A stretch of 5,418 nt of DNA. Origin: Methylomonas sp. GTDB taxonomy: Bacteria > Pseudomonadota > Gammaproteobacteria > Methylococcales > Methylomonadaceae. The notes beneath the pieces were generated by a model. It saw nothing but the letters and a program-made list of their open reading frames with translations, did not search any database and was not told the origin of the DNA. The position numbers and the translations under genes are program-made. Below are positions 1 through 3,903 of the stretch, piece after piece (within the stretch, counting starts at the first letter, position 1; each line of letters begins with the position of its first letter). The stretch is taken from assembly GCA_026989715.1 (NCBI GenBank), contig JALSIU010000059.1:1-5418 (forward strand), written 5' to 3'.

Positions 1-391
1 CACTCACATGCAAATGCGCCAAAGCAAGCGCAACGGCTTCAATTTGTTGCACTGAGACAGATTGCAAAGACGCACCCGGTAAACAATGAAATAATGCGGC
101 GGGCTTATCGGATAAAACCTGTAAATAAACCTCTTTGGCATCCACTAATGGATAAGGATAATAATCGGCTCGGTGCGCCAATTGTCGCAATAACTGTAAA
201 TAACACTGAACTTCACTAACATTAAAATGCTCATAGAGCGTCAGCACAAACCGCCCCTGTGCTGTTGTCAGTAAATAATTTGTATTTTCTATACCCGCGC
301 TAATACCTTGAAAATGGATAAGCCGCCCTAACGCATAAGGCGCAATAAATGACTCGATTTGCTCTCGAGCAAGAGACGTATAAACTGACAC
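1..391 (-). CDS. thrB: Homoserine kinase ThrB, APH-fold type (N-terminal 130 residues, cut by window edge)
   Basis: ThrB phosphorylates the hydroxyl of L-homoserine with ATP in the cytoplasm, the step before threonine synthase in threonine biosynthesis. The 130 visible residues read like the N-terminal lobe of the aminoglycoside-phosphotransferase-fold ThrB of proteobacteria, not the GHMP-type ThrB of E. coli. Visible marks are the opening SVYTSLAREQIESFIAPY (residues 2-19), the GISAGIENTNYLLTT nucleotide-loop region (29-43), GRFVLTLYEH (46-55) and the FHCLPGAS segment (101-108). The usual length is near 315-320 residues, so roughly 60% lies beyond position 1. The start is GTG at 391-389; an in-frame TAG lies directly upstream (394-392), so no earlier start is possible. 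It follows the DUF2782 gene by 5 nt with only a weak Shine-Dalgarno (GGTAG inside the upstream stop region), which suggests translational coupling. Identity is from recognised family motifs and is strong. Confidence 0.93.
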   Translation of the reverse strand, partial: MSVYTSLAREQIESFIAPYALGRLIHFQGISAGIENTNYLLTTAQGRFVLTLYEHFNVSEVQCYLQLLRQLAHRADYYPYPLVDAKEVYLQVLSDKPAALFHCLPGASLQSVSVQQIEAVALALAHLHVS

Positions 392-396
392 CTAAT

Positions 397-726
397 CTAC
401 CAGCTAAAAATAGTCCACTGATTAATTTTAATCAACTTATCCAAATCGCTCTCACTGACCTCTTCCATCTCGCCATCCCCATCAGGGTCAACAAAATAGT
501 AGGCAGGGCCAACATCCGGAATAATTTTTATTTTATAAATTTTCCCGTTGACACGGTATTCATGAATTGTTTTATCCCCTTTACGGGTAATCGTAATATC
601 CGCTTCCATCGGCTCGCCATCTTGTACCGGCAAAGGCATATCCGGCACATCAGGAACAGCCGTATCCTCAGCCACAACCACACCAGAAAACATCAATAAA
701 CAACACAAAATATAGCGGTGCATCAT
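397..726 (-). CDS. DUF2782 family small exported protein
   Basis: A 109-residue protein of the DUF2782 family, whose function is unknown. Residues 1-19 form a signal peptide with a hydrophobic core and a likely cut after VVVA, so the mature protein should be periplasmic. Cys8 and Cys9 lie inside the hydrophobic core and do not form a lipobox. A Pro/Asp-rich linker (about 21-38) leads to the conserved core: ITITRKGDKTIHEYRVNGKIYKIKIIP (in part residues 44-70), then PAYYFVD and an acidic DPDGDGEMEE stretch (80-89). The D-x-D-x-D-G pattern there resembles a calcium loop, though its last ligand position is not a clear match; this is inference. ATG 726 is preceded by AGGA 7 nt upstream. In Pseudomonas, from memory, a homologue also sits between polA and thrB, and here thrB follows by 5 nt, so the pair is an operon. 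The family call is good; the role is unknown. Confidence 0.88.
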   Translation of the reverse strand: MMHRYILCCLLMFSGVVVAEDTAVPDVPDMPLPVQDGEPMEADITITRKGDKTIHEYRVNGKIYKIKIIPDVGPAYYFVDPDGDGEMEEVSESDLDKLIKINQWTIFSW

Positions 727-780
727 ATGTAATTCCTATACTAAAAATAGAGCTCCGACATCACGGAAACAGGTTCACAC

Positions 781-809
781 ATTATACCGATACAAACCTG
801 CTTTGCATG
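781..809 (-). promoter_or_regulatory. Candidate promoter for DUF2782-thrB
   Basis: On the minus strand a perfect TATAAT lies at 786-781. The best -35 match is weak: ATGCAA at 808-803 with a 16-nt spacer, about half matching TTGACA. Transcription would start near 774, giving a leader of about 48 nt before ATG 726. A 6-bp inverted repeat (AACCTG 795-800 and CAGGTT 770-775) brackets the -10 and could be an operator. The -10 is convincing; the rest is inference. Confidence 0.5.
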
Positions 810-882
810 CGTTTATTGGCGCACTGACACCTACCGCCACCGAAAATAATCGAAGCCAAAAAACCTAGTACAGTAGCGTCCG

Positions 883-920
883 TTGCCAATATTGCGCCAA
901 GCAATGTTATATGTTTAAAT
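883..920 (+). promoter_or_regulatory. Candidate promoter for the DUF1097 gene
   Basis: TTGCCA (883-888, 5 of 6 to the -35 consensus) is followed after 19 nt by TATATG (908-913) with an upstream TG (905-906) in the extended -10 position. An overlapping alternative is TTGCGC (892-897), a 17-nt spacer and TTAAAT (915-920). Either would start transcription at about 920-927, just before the first leader hairpin. An imperfect inverted repeat (AATATTGC 888-895 and GCAATGTT 901-908, one mismatched pair) lies between the elements and could bind a regulator. Neither promoter is strong by eye. Confidence 0.35.
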
Positions 921-928
921 CAAAGCGC

Positions 929-961
929 AAAAATGAGTTGCTTTAAAAAACAACCATTTTT
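929..961 (+). promoter_or_regulatory. Leader hairpin P1 upstream of the DUF1097 gene
   Basis: AAAAATG-A-GTTG (929-940) pairs with CAACCATTTTT (951-961), giving 11 pairs with a single bulged A at 936 and a 10-nt loop of mostly A and T. It ends one nucleotide before the second hairpin at 963. The right arm ends in five Ts, but the stem is AT-rich and the hairpin lies upstream of a gene, so it is a poor match to a normal terminator. A structural or attenuator role is inference. Confidence 0.5.
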
Positions 962-962
962 A

Positions 963-1010
963 ACTTTATGGGTTCCACCTCACCATAAAGTAAGCACTTA
1001 AAACGAGGTG
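963..1010 (+). promoter_or_regulatory. Leader hairpin P2 with loop complementary to the Shine-Dalgarno (putative pseudoknot switch)
   Basis: ACTTTATGG (963-971) and CCATAAAGT (983-991) form a perfect 9-bp stem around an 11-nt loop. The loop holds CACCTC (976-981), the exact reverse complement of the Shine-Dalgarno GAGGTG at 1005-1010 and also the same string as part of the 16S anti-Shine-Dalgarno tail. Loop pairing would make an H-type pseudoknot: stem 1 of 9 bp, a 4-nt first loop (972-975), stem 2 of 6 bp and a 13-nt third loop (992-1004). These are sterically comfortable lengths, and pairing would hide the ribosome site. A competing hairpin (AAGT 988-991 with ACTT 996-999) could open it. 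The pairing is directly visible; regulation is inference. No known riboswitch class was recognised. Confidence 0.55.
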
Positions 1011-1025
1011 ATAATAATGGAGTAA
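1005..1025 (+). other. Strong Shine-Dalgarno plus two-codon mini-ORF overlapping the DUF1097 start
   Basis: GAGGTGAT (1005-1012) matches the 16S tail over 8 bases. Its GAGG core is 8 nt before ATG at 1017, which opens ATG GAG TAA (1017-1025). The last A of that stop is the first base of ATG 1025 (TAATG). The same Shine-Dalgarno is 16 nt from ATG 1025, too far for ideal initiation. The GGAG inside the mini-ORF (1019-1022) is only 2 nt from ATG 1025 but 8 nt from ATG 1031. So initiation may go through the mini-ORF with re-initiation, or directly at 1031. Whether the mini-ORF is translated is inference. Confidence 0.4.
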
Positions 1026-1558
1026 TGAACATGAACAGCCTTTCAGCACTATCTGTCAGTATTGGACTCATTGCAGGACTTGCAACCTTCTTAGCCGTAG
1101 GACCTTTAAGCGGCGTTTTTTTAATCTGGGCCGCAACCATCTCGTGGGCGGCCTACTTTGCCCTAGGCGGTGATAAGCAAGCGGCTGTCAATACCGCCGT
1201 ATGTAGTGTGTTCGGCGTATTAGTAGCCACTTATGCCGCTTATGAAATCGCCACTATCGCGCCAGATAATGCTTTAGGTTTCCCGGCAATGGCCGCTGTA
1301 ATTGTAACGGTAACAGTAATTGCCATGTGCTTATCGGCCAATATCCCTGCATTATCGGCCATTCCGGCAAGTGTGTTAGGTTATTCTGCAACCTTCGGCT
1401 ACCTCTTGCAAACCCCTGACAAACTATCAACTGATGTGTTACTCGGTGCAACATGGGATAACCCGCTATTAGTCATTTCTTTTTCCCTAGTATTAGGGGT
1501 CGCACTCGGTATAGCCTCTGCTAAACTTGCCGCCAAAATGACCACTATCGAAGCTTAA
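1025..1558 (+). CDS. DUF1097 family inner-membrane protein
   Basis: A 177-residue, very hydrophobic protein that I assign to the DUF1097 family, which includes E. coli YcdZ; its function is not established. About six membrane segments can be seen (roughly residues 7-25, 27-47, 55-77, 87-105, 107-128 and 146-171), with short loops and a small basic C-terminus (SAKLAAKMTTIEA, from 165). The stretch WAATISWAAYFALGGDKQAA (35-54), with its Trp pair and GG turn, is the most family-like part. No enzyme motif is visible, and a transporter-like or structural membrane role is only a guess. The start is either ATG 1025 or ATG 1031 (175 residues); the local GGAG favours 1031, while the TAATG overlap with the mini-ORF favours 1025. 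The gene is a single unit behind a structured leader and ends at a shared bidirectional terminator. Family call fairly sure, function unknown. Confidence 0.82.
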   Translation: MNMNSLSALSVSIGLIAGLATFLAVGPLSGVFLIWAATISWAAYFALGGDKQAAVNTAVCSVFGVLVATYAAYEIATIAPDNALGFPAMAAVIVTVTVIAMCLSANIPALSAIPASVLGYSATFGYLLQTPDKLSTDVLLGATWDNPLLVISFSLVLGVALGIASAKLAAKMTTIEA

Positions 1559-1572
1559 AAATAACCTGCTAT

Positions 1573-1609
1573 TAAAATCAACGGTAACACAAAAGTTCCG
1601 TTGATTTTA
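1573..1609. terminator. Bidirectional Rho-independent terminator between convergent genes
   Basis: TAAAATCAACGG (1573-1584) and CCGTTGATTTTA (1598-1609) form a perfect 12-bp stem with a 13-nt loop. The TTTT on the right serves the plus-strand DUF1097 gene ending at 1558. The AAAA on the left reads as TTTT on the minus strand and serves the globin gene ending at 1631. The U-tracts are short, so efficiency may be moderate. Confidence 0.8.
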
Positions 1610-1630
1610 TGCAACACCACCTAAATAGCA

Positions 1631-2023
1631 CTACTCCGTATTAATCATATGCGTTGCTAAATCAGATAAAGCCTGCAGAATATTTTTTCTGAGCGCATCA
1701 GGCATACTCACTTCATAAAGTGCTTTTTGCATACACCACATCCATTGGTCGCGCATTTGCGTATCGACCTGAAACGGAAAATGACGTTGCCTTAATCGAG
1801 GATGTCCATATTCTTGCACAAACAAATCAGGCCCGCCCAACCAACCTGACAAAAACTTAACCAACTTCTCTTTTACAGGGTTTAAGTCGGGTGCATGAAT
1901 AGCACGCAACGCCTTAGCCTCCGGACGAGTATCCATATAAAAATAAAATCTATCCACTAAACTGATAATTGCTTGCTCACCGCCCATTAAGGCATAGGGA
2001 GTGGTTTGTTGCGCTTCTGTCAT
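1631..2023 (-). CDS. Group II truncated haemoglobin (trHbO-type)
   Basis: A 130-residue single-domain 2-on-2 globin of group II, a cytoplasmic haem protein that binds O2 and related ligands; family members are linked to O2, NO or peroxide chemistry. Aligning by eye with Mycobacterium GlbO gives Tyr27 at B10 (VDRFYFYM, 23-30), the GWLGGP turn (60-65), YGHPRLRQRHFPF (72-84) with proximal haem ligand His81 at F8, and Trp94 at G8 (RDQWMWCM, 91-98), the group II hallmark. The CD1 position, Tyr in GlbO, appears to be His43 (AIHAPD), a variant seen in some proteobacterial members. Length is normal. ATG 2023 has no clear Shine-Dalgarno, only an AT-rich upstream stretch; I see no better in-frame start. 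It converges on the DUF1097 gene and diverges from yccA across 95 bp. The family is certain; the exact physiological role is not. Confidence 0.93.
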   Translation of the reverse strand: MTEAQQTTPYALMGGEQAIISLVDRFYFYMDTRPEAKALRAIHAPDLNPVKEKLVKFLSGWLGGPDLFVQEYGHPRLRQRHFPFQVDTQMRDQWMWCMQKALYEVSMPDALRKNILQALSDLATHMINTE

Positions 2024-2050
2024 AAAATTTTTACGATGTTAATAAATTAA

Positions 2051-2080
2051 TTGTTCAATATAACTAAATTCTTGTAAGAT
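2051..2080 (+). promoter_or_regulatory. Weak candidate promoter for yccA
   Basis: TTGTTC (2051-2056) is followed after 18 nt by TAAGAT (2075-2080), placing transcription near 2087, about 32 nt before ATG 2119. The -35 and -10 match the consensus at 3 and 4 of 6 positions. The same AT-rich stretch should also carry the promoter of the divergent globin gene: a minus-strand TATATT lies at 2062-2057, but no convincing -35 was found for it. Confidence 0.3.
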
Positions 2081-2118
2081 TGCCCTATTACTCCTTTATA
2101 AATTTAGGTATCTATACA

Positions 2119-2787
2119 ATGAAATCAAATACTATCACAACACCCGCTAGTGCCAGCACTTTAGCAACGAACAAAGTATTACGCAACACCTACCTATTGT
2201 TATCAATGACCTTGCTTTTCAGTGCCTTAACAGCAGGTTTAGCCATGCTGCTAAATATGCCGCCACTCGGCATGATTGTCACCATGGTCGGTTATTTTGG
2301 CCTACTATTTGCCACGACTAAATTCAGCAACAGTGCCTTAGGGTTAGTCTTTATTTTTGCCTTAACAGGCTTTATGGGGCTAACTTTAGGCCCTATTATC
2401 AATATGTACCTCACAGCGTTTAGCAATGGCCATGAACTGGTCATGACCGCCTTAGGGGGTACCGGCATTATTTTTATTGCCTTATCCGGCTATGCACTGA
2501 CCACCCGTAAAGATTTCAGCTTTTTAGGGGGCTTCCTGATGGTCGGTATTTTAGTAGCTTTTCTAGCAGGTATCGGCGCAATGTTCTTTGCCATTCCGGC
2601 GCTATCTTTAGCCGTTTCAGGTATGTTTATTTTACTCATGTCAGGTATGATTTTATACCAAACCAGTGAAATCATTCATGGCGGCGAGCGTAACTACATA
2701 TTGGCAACAATCTCGCTATACGTCTCTATTTACAACCTATTTTTAAGCCTATTACAATTATTAGGCGTATTTGGCGGCAATGAATAA
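2119..2787 (+). CDS. yccA: Bax inhibitor-1/YccA family membrane protein
   Basis: A 222-residue inner-membrane protein that resembles E. coli YccA (219 residues) along its whole length. In E. coli, YccA is a substrate and inhibitor of the FtsH protease and protects SecY during stalled translocation; the same role is inferred here. Seven membrane segments are visible (about 25-45, 50-68, 73-93, 106-126, 134-156, 161-181 and 197-217). Conserved marks include NKVLRNTYLLLS (18-29), GPI (91-93), TTRKDFSFLGG (128-138), QTSEIIHGGERNYI (181-194) and SLYVSIYNLF (199-208). The N-terminal about 20 residues are polar and cytoplasmic, as in YccA, where this tail is needed for FtsH attack. I chose ATG 2119, with TTTAGG about 10 nt upstream. 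The earlier in-frame ATG at 2080 adds 13 residues that have no counterpart in YccA and overlaps the likely -10. Monocistronic, with its own terminator. Confidence 0.93.
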   Translation: MKSNTITTPASASTLATNKVLRNTYLLLSMTLLFSALTAGLAMLLNMPPLGMIVTMVGYFGLLFATTKFSNSALGLVFIFALTGFMGLTLGPIINMYLTAFSNGHELVMTALGGTGIIFIALSGYALTTRKDFSFLGGFLMVGILVAFLAGIGAMFFAIPALSLAVSGMFILLMSGMILYQTSEIIHGGERNYILATISLYVSIYNLFLSLLQLLGVFGGNE

Positions 2788-2808
2788 CGCTAAAAACTCA
2801 GTTTAACT

Positions 2809-2850
2809 AAAAAAGCCTAGTACCGATTAAACGGCTTACTAGGCTTTTTT
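2809..2850 (+). terminator. Strong Rho-independent terminator after yccA
   Basis: AAAAAAGCCTAGTA (2809-2822) pairs with TACTAGGCTTTTTT (2837-2850): an 8-bp core GCCTAGTA/TACTAGGC extended by an A6/T6 tract. A further 3-bp inner stem (CCG 2823-2825 with CGG 2832-2834) narrows the loop. It lies 21 nt after the yccA stop. The A-tract makes it potentially active on the minus strand too, but no gene ends there from the right. Confidence 0.92.
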
Positions 2851-2902
2851 ATTTCCAGCAAAAATACAACAAAACCTCACACTGTATTTAAAACGCAATA
2901 CC

Positions 2903-3715
2903 ATGAACAGCACCCCAAGCACAACACCCTCACTTTACTCAAAAAATCCTGGTCCAATCAAAGAACTGAACACACTTGCTAGAGGTTTGCTATTTGCTGA
3001 ACTCTCCAAAATTGCCTACAGCCCCGAAGCACGCACCCGAGAACTAGCCAAACAATTAAACTTCAACGAAGTGGTTTTCTATGAAAAAGACGGCTCACAA
3101 GCCTACTCTTTTATCAATGCACACGACCATGTGATTGCCTGTCGCGGCACCGAGCCACACGAATGGAATGATGTCAAAGCCGACCTTAATGCCGCAACAG
3201 CCGTTGCAGAAACGGTTGGCCGTGTACATAGAGGCTTTAAAAAAGAAGTGGATGACCTTTGGCCGGTACTAGAAGACGCTCTACGCAACAACCAAAAAAC
3301 ACTCTGGTTTACCGGCCACTCGCTAGGGGGGGCAATGGCAACAATTTGTGCCGGCCGCTGCCTACTGGCACATATCCAATCAACACCGGAGCAAATTCAC
3401 ACCTTTGGTAGCCCGCGCGTCGGCAATAAACGCTATATCAATCATACCAAAGTTAATTATCTGCGCTGGGTCAACAATAACGATATCGTCACCCAAGTTC
3501 CCCCTGTTTGGGCAGGCTATCGACATACGGGCACACTGATGTATCTTAATGCACAGGGAAAACTTGCCGATTTAAGTCCAGTACAGCAAAAAAGAGACCG
3601 CTGGTCTGGCTTTATCAACGGCTTAAAATTAGGAAAAATAGACCATTTTCACGACCACCTCATTGATCAATACGTAGAATTTATTTATCAAGAAGTCAAA
3701 GCGGCGGGCGAATGA
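2903..3715 (+). CDS. Class 3 lipase-like alpha/beta hydrolase
   Basis: A 270-residue protein of the lipase class 3 (PF01764) fold, predicted to cleave acyl esters; the substrate is unknown. Visible parts in order: CRGTEP (80-85), equivalent to the FRGT oxyanion region; VHRGF (108-112); TGHSLGGAMATI (137-148) with nucleophile Ser140 in G-x-S-x-G; HTFGSPRVGN (166-175), a class 3 hallmark; NNNDIVTQVPP (191-201) with catalytic Asp194; and DHFHDHLIDQY (247-257), where His252 best fits the catalytic base (H-x-x-x-x-Y). The triad is therefore complete. There is no signal peptide or membrane segment, so a cytoplasmic location or non-classical export is likely. ATG 2903 has no recognisable Shine-Dalgarno and lies only 52 nt after the yccA terminator; no clear promoter was found in that gap. 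The codons for Gly-Gly-Ala after Ser140 contain a run of seven Gs. Family certain, substrate unknown. Confidence 0.9.
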   Translation: MNSTPSTTPSLYSKNPGPIKELNTLARGLLFAELSKIAYSPEARTRELAKQLNFNEVVFYEKDGSQAYSFINAHDHVIACRGTEPHEWNDVKADLNAATAVAETVGRVHRGFKKEVDDLWPVLEDALRNNQKTLWFTGHSLGGAMATICAGRCLLAHIQSTPEQIHTFGSPRVGNKRYINHTKVNYLRWVNNNDIVTQVPPVWAGYRHTGTLMYLNAQGKLADLSPVQQKRDRWSGFINGLKLGKIDHFHDHLIDQYVEFIYQEVKAAGE

Positions 3716-3804
3716 TAATGAGGTTAAGTTAACTAAAAACGGTTACATTATTAATTAATTAATCCACCCACCGTAAGTAAACACAACCGCCACCACCATA
3801 TCCA

Positions 3805-3820
3805 GTTGCTTTCAAGCAAC
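3805..3820. repeat. Short perfect inverted repeat between lipase and beta-propeller genes
   Basis: GTTGCTT and AAGCAAC form a 7-bp inverted repeat separated by two bases (6-bp stem with TTCA loop). The nearest T-run (3835-3839) is 14 nt away, so it is not a standard terminator. It lies upstream of the -10 of the next gene and could be an operator. The rest of the 188-nt gap holds a TTAA-rich tract (3747-3763) and a CCACC-rich stretch without recognised function. Confidence 0.35.
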
Positions 3821-3861
3821 AGCCAAAATAACAATTTTTAACATCCTGCTCCAGACATTCT

Positions 3862-3870
3862 TGCTAAGAT
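3862..3870 (+). promoter_or_regulatory. Extended -10 promoter for the beta-propeller gene
   Basis: TGCTAAGAT gives an extended -10 (TG, one base, TAAGAT), placing transcription near 3877 and a leader of about 27 nt. TTAACA (3838-3843) matches the -35 consensus at 5 of 6 positions, but its 21-nt spacer is too long, so the promoter would lean on the extended -10. The leader carries a strong Shine-Dalgarno, AAAGGAG (3892-3898), 5 nt before ATG 3904. Confidence 0.5.
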
Positions 3871-3903
3871 GACACCACATATCATTCCCCCAAAGGAGCT
3901 ATC

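Noticed and set aside
349..699. 116-codon plus-strand frame opposite the DUF2782 gene
   Set aside because: It lies antisense to a gene with a clear family, signal peptide and Shine-Dalgarno, and its translation shows no domain or ribosome site.
943..1140. Minus-strand frame over the DUF1097 leader and start
   Set aside because: It is a shadow of the DUF1097 gene and leader, with no Shine-Dalgarno or recognisable protein features.
2049..2059. ATTG-TT-CAAT small palindrome in the globin-yccA intergenic region
   Set aside because: A 4-bp half-site in AT-rich DNA is expected by chance.
2885..2892. TATTTAAA as a -10 that would make the lipase transcript nearly leaderless
   Set aside because: The match to the consensus is poor and no -35 lies at a useful distance, so the missing Shine-Dalgarno is noted without claiming leaderless translation.
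3747..3763. TTAA-rich palindromic tract
   Set aside because: It is a short low-complexity AT tract with a 4-bp period; no evidence of an attachment site, origin or array.
3805..3820. Hairpin as a terminator for the lipase gene
   Set aside because: It is 90 nt past the stop, has only a 6-7 bp stem and no adjacent T-tract.
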